Positions 32,475-42,914 of a DNA stretch of 64,000 nt are shown here, in pieces. Source of the stretch: Bufo bufo. Its lineage: Eukaryota > Chordata > Amphibia > Anura > Bufonidae. Position 1 is the first letter of the stretch. Each line of letters begins with the position of its first letter. Both the position numbers and the translations under genes were made by a program. Location of the stretch: the NCBI RefSeq assembly GCF_905171765.1, contig NC_053392.1, positions 105,760,220 through 105,824,219 on the forward strand, written 5' to 3'. The notes beneath the pieces are model-generated. The model saw nothing but the letters and a program-made list of their open reading frames with translations. It searched no databases and was not told where the DNA came from.

Positions 32475-32850
32475 AGGGGTTATCCAGGAATAAATCATAA
32501 CCAACCGCATCCTCATCATTATCACATTGGAGGGGGTCCGAGTTCTGTTCCAGGGAGCTGCCCCCCTCACCAGAGCACTAGTGTGCGCAGCCAGCTCCCA
32601 GCAGCTCTGCCAAGCACAGCGCCGTACATTGTATAGTGGCAGTGCTTGATATTGCAGCTCAGCCCCATTCACTTGAATAGGGCAGAGCTGCAACTAAGCC
32701 ACGTGACCAATGGACGGTGACATCACATGACATAGGAAGAGGATGCGGCACTCACGGAGAGCAGGCCTCTTCTAGCAGCTGACTGGTGGGGATCCTGGGT
32801 GTCGGACCCCTGCCGATCCTGAGGATAGGCCATCAATATTAACAGGAAAT
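32475..32850. repeat. Family J copy
   Basis: AAGGGGTTATCCAGGAATAA begins it. GGGGGTCCGAGTTC, ATATTGCAGCTCAGCCCCAT, TCGGACCCCTGCCGATCCTG and AGGATAGGCCATCAATATTA follow in family order. Confidence 0.6.
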
Positions 32851-32978
32851 AACAAGGAAAATGTACACTGTATATATATTAGAAAGGATTGTTAAACCTG
32901 TGTGTATAATATACAGATATAATTTTATTTTTACAATCTAAATTCCCTATCAGTATATACACATATATACACACACAC

Positions 32979-33090
32979 TTGAGAAAGGCTCTAGTTCAGA
33001 GCCGAAACGTTGCATCACACGGGTGAATAAAGAAAAAGCTTTTCTGTGGATTCCAGGAGTGCTGTTAGTTTTTCTATTTATACACCATGG
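32979..33090 (+). repeat. Degenerate hammerhead-like retroelement segment
   Basis: TTGAGAAA, a stem GGCTCT..AGAGCC with a 5-nt loop, then GAAACGTTGC align with the core at 40027-40060, with substitutions expected to inactivate it. AATAAAG and GGAGTGCTG follow. This resembles the non-coding terminal region of Penelope-like elements, but the call is tentative. Confidence 0.4.
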
Positions 33091-33880
33091 GGTAAGCAGC
33101 TCCTTCCCCAGTGAACGTGCACCCAACCTTTCTAACCATTCTTTGTCAGTGCCGCCATTCTTTTATACTATATGCGTGAAAAATTGGCTATACTGCCCCC
33201 TCCCCCCACTGTAGAGCACTGTGAAGGCTACTAAATGGGACAAGGTGTGGCCACAGTCAGGTTTTTTTATGCCGTTTTTTTAAACCAAAATCAGGAGTGG
33301 ATCAAGTATTGACTCCACTACAGGTCTTGGCTGACCATGTGGCAGCACCCTCGCCGATCATAGGTGTGGGAGAGACACAAGACAAGCTTACATGAAATGT
33401 TACAATTTTATATTTTATTAATAACTCAAAACCACACTAAGTAACCATAGCAATCATTGTACCAGTGCCAAATGCAAGGAAAAAACAGAAAATATGACAG
33501 TCACCTGAAATACCAGGGAAGCAGCATTTCTCACACAATAAACAAAGTTGCAGGATTGTATATTACCCCAGCACAAATCACAGCGTTCCCTCCGCACAAC
33601 TGACAAAATGTTATGACTCCTGTCAGAGGAAAACTGGTTATCTGACAACTCTCTTACTTACAGCCTTTCTGCTGGGAAGGAACCGGGACACACGCTGGAG
33701 CTCACACATGAGAAATTTACACCAACCATTCATCCCAACCCGGGCCTGAGATATCAGCAAGTCAGGGGTTAAAGGGCTCGACTTACAAACCCCTTTATAA
33801 AGAAGCGTGTGGCGCACCTGCTGGACTTTCAAAGTTCTGACCAGGGATAAAACGGTGGTCGCCACACGGGGAGACGTTTG
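33090..33880. other. Unassigned stretch
   Basis: No recognised gene or repeat ends. Frames of 64 and 96 codons on the minus strand (33454-33928) show no domain I can name. Confidence 0.35.
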
Positions 33881-34013
33881 TGTAAAGGAAAACTGGCCTA
33901 GCTGCCCTTGGAACCAATCAGATTCCACCTCTCATTTTGCAGAGCGCCTTAGGAAAATGAAAGGTGGAATCTGATTGGTTGCTATGGGCAACTAGGCCAG
34001 TTTTCCTTTACAC
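33881..34013. mobile_element. Palindromic MITE with X-box and CCAAT motifs (family N)
   Basis: TGTAAAGGAAAACTGGCCTA and its complement at 33994-34012 enclose inner complementary blocks AACCAATCAGATTCCACC / GGTGGAATCTGATTGGTT. The right arm contains GTTGCTATGGGCAAC (33978-33992), an RFX-type X-box palindrome, directly beside ATTGG. A partial relative is at 60735-60835. Confidence 0.75.
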
Positions 34014-34051
34014 CAGTCTTGATAAATCTACCCCACAGATTTCAAAAATAG

Positions 34052-34545
34052 GATGATACTGGAAAGACGAATCCGGTATTTCAGTGAATAAGTCTAACGG
34101 ATCCAGAAATCCGTATGCAAAAGGATATTTTTTTTTTTTTTCGGATCCGTTAGACTTATTCACTGAAATACTGGATCCGTCTTTCTGGTATCATCCGGAA
34201 TAACAGATCTGGTATTTAATATTTTCAAAGCTAGAAAGAACTGCGCATGCGCAGACCGAAAAGCCGGATCTGGCGATGCGGCAATATCTGGAACACTTGG
34301 TACCGGATCCTGCATTAACACATTTCAATGGAAATGAATGCCGAATCCGGCAAGTGCGGTATTGTTACGGAATTTTGGCCAGAAAAAATACCGTACAAGG
34401 AACAGAAGACATCCTGGTGCATACTGAACGGATAGCTTTCCATTCAGAATGCATCGTGACAAAACTGAAGCGTTTTTCTGGTATTGAGACCCTTTACCGG
34501 ATTTTAATACGGGAAAAGAATAACGCTAGTGTGATAGTGAATGGG
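34052..34545. mobile_element. Family C element with long inner hairpin
   Basis: Inverted arms 34052-34115 and 34139-34198 share TATTTCAGTGAATAAGTC and its complement. The right end blocks ACATCCTGGTGCATACTGAA, TTCCATTCAGAATGCATC and ACGCTAGTGTGA match the ends at 56450-56531 and 47890-48027. The left terminus is not fixed. Confidence 0.6.
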
Positions 34546-34639
34546 GGTGTTCCCTTTTAAACTGTACAGAGTTCACCTCTTTGTTGTGCAATCCTAAACT
34601 GGAGTCCCAAGTAAGGGTCAAATGTCACACAGAGCTGAC

Positions 34640-35012
34640 CCTTTTAGGCTAGGTTCACATCATGCTAGAGTTTCTGGACCTGACGGATCCCATTCACTGA
34701 GGGCCCAGCACAGAAGTGCAGATTTCAAAACACAACACCTATCTAGTTTTTCATGTGTTTCCGCGCCACAAACCACGTTACTTGTGTTTTTTGGCTTTTC
34801 CGCAGTTCTAACCCTTGTATTAAAAAGTGTGAAATCTGCACAAAATAACGCCAACATAACCACCGTGTAAAGAAAAAGGGGGTCAGTCAGCACATCCCAA
34901 AGCGCATAACCACTTTGTGGGTTTCAGAATTCATAAAGCACAAAAAAAAAAGGAAAGTGTATGAAATCTGCCTCATTTAACCACATGTAATCCGCACCAC
35001 GTGCAGGTACCC
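34640..35012. other. Possible decayed MITE, otherwise unassigned
   Basis: TTAGGCTAGGTTCACATC at 34645 resembles a Harbinger-like end, but I could not fix a partner end. No gene is seen. Confidence 0.3.
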
Positions 35013-35015
35013 TAA

Positions 35016-36749
35016 GGCCCCTTTCACACGGAAGTGAACGCATTGTACCCGCAATAAATCCAGACCCATTCATTTCTATGGGGATGTGCACATGAGCGGG
35101 GATTTTGAGGATTTTGAACGTTATCGGTATCGGCATCTATTTTGCCGATATACCGATAACGTATGGGGAACACAGAACGCGCTGCTGACAGCGCTCTCCG
35201 TGTTCCCTCCGCAGCACAGGGGAGAAGGAAGCAGTGTCTCCTCCCCCTGTGCTGCTGCTGCCGCTGCCGCCAATGAGGGGATAGAACATAAGAGGAGGGG
35301 AGGGGCTGTGGCCGCTGCGCCACCAATGAAGATAAGCCTTTCATTCATTCATATACAGGAGGCGGGAGCTGGCTGCAGAATCACATAGCCGGCTCCCCAC
35401 CTCTATGAGCAATAGCTGCGGTCCGCGGTAGTTAACTCCTCAGGTGCCGCGGATCGCAGCTACCGCTGATAGAGGTCGGGAGCCGGCTATGTGATTCTGC
35501 AGCCAGCTCCCGCCTCCTGTATATGAATGATCGATAGACTTATCTTCATTGGTGGCGCAGTGCGCCCCCCCAAGCCCCCCAGTATTAATCATTGGTGGCG
35601 CAGTGCGCCCCCCACCCCCATCCAAATTCCGGCCAATAGTAAAAACATTGGTGGCGCAGTGCGCCCCCCCCCCCCCCACCCAGTATTAATCATTGGTGGC
35701 AGTGGCCACAGGATCCCCTCTCCCCTGCTCCTCCGATCGGAGCCCCAGCTGTGTAAGCCTGGGGCTCCGATCGGTTGCCATGGCAGCCAGGACGCTATTG
35801 AAGCCCTGGCTGCCATGTTCAGCTCCATGCTGCTGTGTGCACTATGCACAGAGCAGCAGGGACAGTGTGAGATCCTATTCACCCTGATAGAGATCTATCA
35901 GGGGGAATAGGACAAGGGTTCTAGTCCCTAAGGGGGTTAAAAGTTAGTAAAAAAAAAAACACAAAAATATTAAGTATAAATGAAAAAGATTTATAAAAAA
36001 AAAATACACATTAACAATAAACAAAAAAAATACACATTAACAATAAACATATTAATTTTCAGCAGATTTGTGTAGGAATTTTTTTTTTTTTCTCAAAAAT
36101 GAAAATTCCCAGAATATCGGTATAAATTATCGGCTATCGGCCTGAAAGTTCACAAATTATCGGTATCGGCCCTAAAAAATCAATATCGGTCGATCCCTAC
36201 CGCAGGCCCCTTAGAAATAAATGGGGTTGCATGAAAATCGCAAGCATCCGCAAGAAAGAGCGGATGCGGTGCGATTTTCACGCACGGTTGCTAGGTGACG
36301 ATCGGGATGGGGACCCGATAATTATTATTTTCCCTTATAACATGGTTATAAAAGGGAAAATAATAGCATCCCGAATACAGAATGCATAGTAAAATAAAAA
36401 ACTATATATTATATATATATATTTTCTTTTTTTTTTTTTACCCCTCCAGCCCTATTTTACTAATCATTCTGTATTCAGAATGCTATTATTTTCCCTTTTA
36501 ACCATGTTATAAGGGAAAATAATACAATCTACACAACCTTGAACCCAAACCTGAACTTCTGTGAAGAAGTTCGAGTCTGGGTACCACAGTCGGTTTATCA
36601 TCACGCGCGTGCAAAACACATTGCACCCGCGCGATAAAGACTGAACGGAATGCAATCGCAGTCAAAACTGACTGCAATTGCGTACCTACTCGCGCGGGTT
36701 TGCCGCAATGCACCGGGACGCATCCGGACACGCTCGTGTGAAAGAGGCC
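35016..36749. mobile_element. Harbinger-like element, family F, split by a hAT
   Basis: GGCCCCTTTCACACGGAAG and CTCGTGTGAAAGAGGCC are flanked by TAA (35013-35015 and 36750-36752). Inside are family F marks (CACTTGAAC-type, TTTTCCCTTATAACATGG). A hAT of the TAGGGATCGACC family occupies about 35104-36199. Confidence 0.85.
35104..36199 (-). mobile_element. hAT element (TAGGGATCGACC family), one end lost
   Basis: In reverse orientation it matches 50147-51236 along its length, including the GTGGCGCAGTGCG and GTGATTCTGCAGCCAG blocks and a central palindrome. The right terminus GGTCGATCCCTA is intact at 36188-36199. The other terminus is missing its last ~15 bp: host GAGCGGGGATTT joins directly to TGAGGATTTTGAACG. 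The 8-bp duplication is therefore lost. Confidence 0.85.
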
Positions 36750-36752
36750 TAA

Positions 36753-37494
36753 TGGGTTCCACTGGGTTTCCAGCATATATAGCAGCTTTCTGCTGCATGC
36801 AGGGATGTATAAGGCAGTGTGAACCTAGCCTAATAGACTGGTCTTTGCTCCACACACACACAAGCCCATAGGACTCTCCCCACAAAGTTCAAAGACCGCA
36901 TGTAATAACCGCACTAAAAGAGGTAAAGTAAAATTGATACGAGATCAATACATGGTTTATAGCAAACATCTCTGTGCGCAATGCGGAGGCCACCACAAAT
37001 CGTTCTGCCTTTCTTACAGATCAGCACAACCAGGGTTAACTGGATCGTTATCTTCTGTATGTGATGCATAATTGAAAAGCCACAAACTCATGTAGAAAAA
37101 AAAACAAACAAAAAAAACAAAGCTGTGGAGGTCCAGGGCGTGCAGGCGTCCCCAGTAATGAACCTGGCAGCAGCCGAGCCGCCATCAAATGTTAGGAGTT
37201 AACAAGTGCGTCCTTAGTCTCCGGTGACAAACGCTGAATTGTAGGCGCTTCAGTGTCTTAGCGGGTAGGTTTCCACTGCAATCACAAAAAAAGCTAATGT
37301 GCATATTCTGACAGATACAAACAAGCCAAGATGAACGCACATTACTGCAGAGACAATGGGGAGCGCTTCTCCAGGAACTTCTTCCTGGCCTCGTAGCACA
37401 GGGATCCTTAGTCTGAACAGGGGCTAATGATCTGCATGTTTTAACTTATCTTCCAAAACATACAAATTAGCTTACTATAAAATTAGGCCTAGAT
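36753..37494. other. Unassigned stretch
   Basis: No gene, RNA or repeat boundary is recognised in this mostly unique-looking sequence. Confidence 0.35.
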
Positions 37495-37600
37495 TAGGGC
37501 TGCATGATTAGTCAAATGTATTTGCTTAATCGAGATTTCTGAAAATTGATTTTGATTTCATCAGAATTATGAAATCCATGTTCTGCTGCCCCTAATGACA
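37495..37600. mobile_element. hAT terminal fragment (TAGGGCTGCATGATTAGTC)
   Basis: TAGGGCTGCATGATTAGTC with following TTAATCGAG and ATTGATTTTGATT resembles the ends at 4416 and 6356. Only one end is present, so it is a truncated copy. Confidence 0.55.
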
Positions 37601-37649
37601 GGGCTAATACTGGGCCAAGTGTGCACCATAGAAGCCCGGCATCGACTTT

Positions 37650-37992
37650 GGCCTCATTCACATGGCCGTTGCTCGGCCGTGCCCGTATTGCGGCCTGCAG
37701 ACAGCGGGTCCACAATACACGAGCACCAGCCATGAGCACCCCACATCACGGATGCGGACCCATTCACTGGAAGGTCGGTGCGGAACGGAGGCATATAACC
37801 CCATGGAAGCACTACAGAGTGCTTCCGTCGGGCTTCTGTCCATGCCTTCGCACCGCAAAAAAGTAGTGCATGCACTACTTTTTTGCAGTGTGGACAGACC
37901 ACAGACCCATTCTAGTTGATCTTGCATTGGGGACCGCAAATTATGGTCCCCAGTGAATGGAATGGCCAATCAACAGTCGCGTGCATGAGCCC
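37650..37992. mobile_element. MITE, family B
   Basis: GGCCTCATTCACATGGCCGT and GTCGCGTGCATGAGCCC are diverged complementary ends. The inner palindrome AAAGTAGTGCATGCACTACT also occurs at 14590. The right flank is TTA; the left is not clearly duplicated. Confidence 0.75.
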
Positions 37993-37995
37993 TTA

Positions 37996-38371
37996 AATTG
38001 GGCTCTTAGTGTACCAGCCGGGATCAGAGATGACTCCAATCCCAGCCATTTAACACTCTAGATGCTCCCTTTGTCCCAACTGGCCCCCACTAATGCAATG
38101 GCAGGGCACAGATTGCCATGACAGCCGGGGCCCTCACAAAGAACCCGAGCAGCCACAACTGTATACCAGACAGAGTAAATAGTCAATCAATCAGCTGTGC
38201 AAAGGCAATAATCTAGTTGTTGGGCATGTTTGGGATTTAAGGGGTATTCCCCACAGGGAACACCAACCGATCATGAGAATGGGGGCACCATGCCCCCCGA
38301 GATGATCCATAAAAGCAGTTTAACAGTCTGCAGACAGTACGACTACCTCCTCCTCGAGAATCACCCCTTAC
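37996..38371. other. Unassigned stretch
   Basis: It may contain a diverged repeat (GATGACTCCAATCCCAGCC), but no clear element ends or genes. Confidence 0.3.
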
Positions 38372-38757
38372 CTGGAAGAAAGACGAGACAGAGGGGATAT
38401 GATAGAAACTTTTAAATACATAAAGGGAATCAACAAGGTAAAAGAGGAGAGAATATTTAAAAGAAGAAAAACTGCTACAGGAGGACATCGTTTTAAATTA
38501 GAGGGGCAAAGGTTTAAAAGTAATATCAGGAAGTATTACTTTACTGAGAGAGTAGTGGATGCATGGAATAGCCTTCCTGCAGAAGTGGCAGCTGCAAATA
38601 CAGTGAAGGAGTTTAAGCATGCATGGGATAGGCATAAGGCCATCCTTCATATAAGATAGGGCCAGGGGTTATCCATAGTATTCAGTATATTGGGCAGACT
38701 AGATGGGCCAAATGGTTCTTATCTGCCGACACATTCTATGTTTCTATATGGTGCCGT
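38372..38757 (+). pseudogene. LINE (CR1/L2-like) C-terminal fragment and 3' tail
   Basis: The + frame encodes LEERRDRGDMIETFKYIKG, then TATGGHRFKLEGQRFKSNIR, KYYFTERVVDAWNSLP and EFKHAWDRHK, ending at 38659 without internal stops. This is the conserved C-terminal tail of CR1/L2/Rex1-type LINE ORF2 proteins. The 3' UTR contains GGGCAGACTAGATGGGCC and ends ATTCTATGTTTCTAT. The open frame suggests a fairly young, 5'-truncated copy. Confidence 0.9.
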
Positions 38758-38759
38758 AC

Positions 38760-39320
38760 AGGGGCACATAGCATGTCTATGGCTACATATGCCTTCGGTA
38801 ACATTTTTCTCACCAGATATACTTACTCCAAACTTGCTATGAAGTACATTTTTTCGTCCAGCCACATAGTGCATCTTGCTTGTTGGTACAAATCAGGTAA
38901 CCTTTTGGTCCTGGAGTATGATAAGGCCTTTTTAGGCTAAAGCTGCGTTCACATCTGGCTTTTGTCCAAACAAAACGCAACACTTATGCCAGAAATCAGG
39001 CAGATCATGGCTGGACCATACAGTCAAGAGGTATCCAGCGGTGAAGTGGAGGATCCACCAACACCCGATCCTGAAGAACAGCCTGCTGGATCTTCGAGTG
39101 GAGATGTGAATGAAGCCTAAGCAGAGCCGCACATGGATACAACAGCCGGTACAGCAAGCAAGACGTACTGTAAGGCATAATCCACAGCACACGTGCTCTC
39201 AATGAACAGCACACGTACCCATTCACGGTCTGTGGGTCCGTGGTTTTAGCACAGAAGTATGCACAATTTTTGATGGTGTTTGCGGACCCATCACAGACTA
39301 TGAGTCCAAGAATAACAGAC
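38760..39320. other. Unassigned stretch, partly host of the next insertion
   Basis: Motifs TGCGGACCCATCACAGACT and GGGTCCGTGG suggest a family B/D MITE that continues after the insertion to about 40893 (ATGTGAATAAGGCC, TAA). Its left end is not fixed. Confidence 0.4.
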
Positions 39321-39430
39321 CCAACATGGATGCCATTGTATATATGTAGGTGGGTGGCTCACACCTAATAGCTACGGTGGGTGCTACTAGCTCAAAATTG
39401 GGCGCCCGATCCCAAAGATAATGAAAGCTT

Positions 39431-39979
39431 GAGATAAAAAAGAGAGAGCGAGCACTCACGACATCTGTGTCATATGGAAATAGTTTTACTAGAACCAGAT
39501 AAGGTTGTAACAATTATACATTCACTATTAAAATACATTCACAATAAAATGCAATAAACATAAAATTACTATAATATGGTACCAATTTAATTAACACAAC
39601 TGTAGTCGGGGTAGCAAATTCCGTGGCCGCACTCCGTGACACTTGAGGCAATAGTGTCAATATCTGTGAGTGGGATGGATGAAAAACGTCCTAAAAGTTC
39701 CTCATATGGGGCACTTTTTAACGGCTTGTCTCCAGTATGAGCGAACACCGTATATGTTAGTTCCTGCAGGAGGGTCCACTCCTATCAGGACAGTAGAGGC
39801 AAGGTCCCAGACTTATAATTTTTCAGTTCCTACCTGGTTCCTTATTGAGGTGTCTCGCTGTGTGGCGTCTACCTCGAGGCGAGCGGTGCCGGCCGTCTGA
39901 GCGTCTTCCGCCGCAAGTTTCAGGCGGGTGACGTCACAGTATCGCGAGATCCAACAGGTAGGATTCTGAACTGCAATGT
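39431..39979 (+). repeat. Left arm of long inverted repeat
   Basis: It pairs with 40177-40725 over 549 bp with only scattered substitutions and no apparent length change. TGACGTCA is at 39929. The 76-codon frame at 39670-39900 has no recognised domain. Confidence 0.93.
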
Positions 39980-40022
39980 CCTTCTCCTTTACCAGAGGTG
40001 GAGAATGATTGATGGCGCTTTG

Positions 40023-40064
40023 ACCACTGAGGAAGGGGTGTAGACGCCCCGAAACGCGTCTGGT
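40023..40064 (+). ncRNA. Hammerhead-ribozyme-like motif
   Basis: Reading along the + strand: stem I strand ACCA (40023-40026), core CTGAGGA matching CUGANGA (40027-40033), one extra A, and stem II GGGGTG / CGCCCC with loop TAGA (40035-40050). Then GAAA (40051-40054) and a minimal stem III A-C / G-T with loop GC (40054-40059). Cleavage-site C is at 40060, and stem I strand TGGT at 40061-40064. All invariant core positions are present. The extra A34 between the core and stem II is atypical and may weaken or abolish activity. A 17-bp inverted repeat (39980-39996 with 40059-40075) encloses the motif. Confidence 0.5.
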
Positions 40065-40176
40065 AAAGGAGAAGGAAAAGCGCCCACCTAATACACCGGA
40101 TTCCCCCCCCTATGGATTGCATGGCCATGCATGAATGAACTTCCAGCAAAGCCAAGTACAGACACAGTCTCAGCGT

Positions 40177-40725
40177 ACATTGCTGTTCAGAATCCTACCT
40201 GTTGGATCTCGCGATACTGTGACGTCACCCGCCTGAAACTTGCGGCGGAAGACGCTCAGATGGCCGGCACCGCTCGCCTCGAGGTAGACGCCACACAGCG
40301 AGACACATCAATAAGGAACCAGGTAGGAACTGAAAAATTATAAGTCTGGGACCTTGCCTCTACTGTCCTGATAGGAGTGGACCCTCCTGCAGGAACTAAC
40401 ATATACGGTGTTCGCTCATACTGGAGACAAGCCGTTAAAAAGTGCCCCATATGAGGAACTTTTAGGACGTTTTTCATCCATCCCACTCACAGATATTGAC
40501 ACTATTGCCTCAAGTGTCACGGAGTGCGGCCACGGAATTTGCTACCCCGACTACAGTTGTGTTAATTAAATTGGTACCATATTATAGTAATTTTATGTTT
40601 ATTGCATTTTATTGTGAATGTATTTTAATAGTGAATGTATAATTGTTACAACCTTATCTGGTTCTAGTAAAACTATTTCCATATGACACAGATGTCGCGA
40701 GTGCTCGCTCTCTCTTTTTTATCTC
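40177..40725 (-). repeat. Right arm of long inverted repeat
   Basis: Reverse complement of 39431-39979. It ends in a CTCTCTCTTTTTTATCTC tract directly at the 15-bp target duplication. TGACGTCA is at 40220. The 76-codon minus-strand frame at 40256-40486 differs from its twin at only two residues. Confidence 0.93.
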
Positions 40726-41007
40726 CAACATGGATGCCAACAGTGTGACAGACCATTCATAGGAAATGCTCTGAAAATTAATTTTCAGCTGTGCAGCGTG
40801 CAAGGAACACAGACGATACACGGAGGGCAGAAAACAGACACATGGACCAAACACGGATCCCTTTATCACGGATATGGACATGTGAATAAGGCCTAAGGCT
40901 GGACAAATAAATTAAATTACCTTAAATGTAACTTTGTTGTGCCGTCTCACTCTGTATTTTTGGACCCATTGCTGAGGACGGGCACCCACCAGAAGCTACA
41001 TCACTAA

Positions 41008-41514
41008 GGCTACTTTCACACCTGCATTCAGGTGTCCGCTCGTGAGCTCCGTTTGAAGGAGCTCACGAGCGGTCCCGAACGCAGCCGTCCAGCCCTGATG
41101 CATTCTCAATGGAGGCGGATCCACTGAGAATGCATCCGCCTGCCAGCGCTCAGCCTCCGCTCCGCTCAGTGAGCGGACACCTGAACGCTGCTTGCAGCGT
41201 TCGGGTGTCCGCCTGGCCGTGCGGAGGCGAGCGGATCCGTCCAGACTTATAATGGAAGTCAATGGGGACGGATCCGTTTGAAGATGACACAGTATGGCTC
41301 AATTTTCAAACTGATTCGTCCCCCATTGACTTTCAATGTAAAGTCTGAACGGATCCGTTTGCATTATCAATGTAAAGTCTGAACGGATCCGTTTTTGTTC
41401 ATGGTTATGCAAACGGATCCGTTCTGAACGGATGCAAGCGTTTGCATTATAGGAGCGGATCCGTCTGTGCAGACACCAGACGGATCCGCTCCTAACGCAA
41501 GTGTGAAAGTAGCC
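41008..41514. mobile_element. Harbinger-like MITE, family A
   Basis: GGCTACTTTCACACCTGC and GTGTGAAAGTAGCC are flanked by exact TAA duplications (41005-41007 and 41515-41517). The left third is a hairpin (CGTTCAGGTGTCCGC type). A short internal direct repeat, ATGTAAAGTCTGAACGGATC, occurs near 41337 and 41370. Confidence 0.93.
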
Positions 41515-41583
41515 TAAGTGTGCTGTGGTCACCTGGAGAGAAAATCACATAAAGAGCACCTGCATCTGTCAACAGATTTGCAC

Positions 41584-42433
41584 TAGGGATCAACAGATAT
41601 AGATTTTTTAGAGCAGATACCGATAACCTGTGAACTTTCAGGTCGATAGCCGATAACATAGAGCTCTATCAGGGTGAATAGGACTTCACACTCTCCCTAC
41701 TGCCCTGTGCACACAACAGCAGGGAGCTGACCATGGCAGCCAGGGCTTCAATAGCGTCCTGGCTGCCATGGTAACCGATCGGAGCCCCAGGATTACACTG
41801 CTGGGGCTCCGATCAGAAGCTTCCACTGCCACCAATAAGAGGAGGTGAGGGGACCCTGTGGCCACAGCCACCAATGACTAATACTGTGGGGGGGGGGGGG
41901 GGGGGGGGGGGGGCACACACTGCGCCACCAATAATAATTAACCTTCAATACAGATACAGGAGGCGGGTACAGCTGGCACCCGCCTCCTGTATTTGTATTA
42001 AAACTATCATTGGTGGCACAGTAGCCAGGCATCTGCTATGCTGGCTTCTTGACTCTGGGGAGGACACACAGGAGGAGGAGGCTGCTGCCGTTCGCTGAGC
42101 ACACTAGCCGAAACTGCGCAGCGGTAAACCCTCCCCTGTCCATCCTCCTGCTTTAATATTAGCCAGACATTCATTGGTGGCAGTGCTGCGGGCAGCTTCA
42201 CAGCCCGCTCATTTTATTAGGCTCTGCAGCGGCCGTGTCATAGGAAGCAGGGAGTCCCTCTCTCCTTCTCCACCGACTCTGGCCACTGAACATGGCGGCG
42301 CACGCCAAGCGCCATGTTTTCTCATAAGCGAGCAGCGCTGGATGCATTATCAGCAAGGTTAGATGCTGATAACTTTGAAAATCATGAATATCGGCCGATA
42401 ATATAGGTAAATCCGATAATCGGTCGATCCCTA
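41584..42433. mobile_element. hAT element (TAGGGATC...GATCCCTA family)
   Basis: TAGGGATCAACAGATATAG and AATCGGTCGATCCCTA are the ends. The 8-bp flanks ATTTGCAC (41576-41583) and ATTTGTAC (42434-42441) differ at one base. A G run of about 28 lies at 41888-41912. It lacks the large central palindrome of 50147 but shares the CAGCCAGGGCTTCAATAGC block. It inserted into the end of the palindromic repeat at 42434. Confidence 0.9.
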
Positions 42434-42835
42434 ATTTGTACCTCTGACACTGGCTGACCTGTTACATGTGCACTTGGCAGCTGAAGGCATCTGTGTTGGT
42501 CCCATGTTCATATGTGTCCGCATTGCTGAGAAGTGTGATGTTGTAAGTGGGGCGTTACCATTACACCTAGAGGCTCTGCTCTCTCTGCACTTTGACAGGG
42601 CCAGGCAGGTATGATCACATTTACACTGCATGGCCCTGTCAGAGAGAGCAGAGCCTCTAGGTGTAACGGTAACGCCCCCATTGCTCCTAGAGGCTCATTT
42701 GCATATATATTAAAACACAATTTTTCTCAGTAATGTGGCTCATATGAACATGGGACCAACACAGATGCCTTCAGCTGCCAAGTGCACATGTAACAGGTCA
42801 GACAGCATCATAGGTACAAATCTACTGAGATGTGG
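42434..42835. repeat. Long palindromic repeat (family K-like)
   Basis: The outer arms (GACCTGTTACATGTGCACTT, TGGTCCCATGTTCATATG) and their complements at 42740-42800 enclose an inner hairpin. The inner hairpin has ACCTAGAGGCTCTGCTCTCT and complement. Blocks CTAGAGGCTCATTTGCATAT are shared with 22520-22550. The hAT at 41584 interrupts its left end. Confidence 0.8.
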
Positions 42836-42914
42836 TTTAAAATTATACACGTTTCTATATTCAATCGCAGTCTCATAAGCAAAGCATCAGAAACAAACGT
42901 GTCAGCCTTCATTC

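Larger units (their letters stand above)
39336..40724. mobile_element. Retroelement insertion with 15-bp TSD and 549-bp inverted arms (Penelope-like?)
   Basis: A perfect 15-bp direct repeat CCAACATGGATGCCA occurs at 39321-39335 and 40725-40739. The sequence between is foreign to the flanking MITE-like host. It has a 95-bp leader (39336-39430), an arm (39431-39979), a 197-bp spacer and an inverted arm (40177-40725). The arms are equal in length and nearly identical. The spacer carries a hammerhead-like core. Long variable target duplications, inverted partial copies and hammerhead motifs are known properties of Penelope-like elements. No reverse transcriptase or GIY-YIG sequence is present, so the class is inferred. 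The twin 76-codon frames, 39670-39900 (+) and 40256-40486 (-), are mirror images of one arm sequence. Confidence 0.7.

Noticed and set aside
39670..40486. Two near-identical 76-codon frames on opposite strands
   Set aside because: They are the same sequence seen on the two arms of the inverted repeat. No domain is recognised, so I treat them as a consequence of the palindrome.
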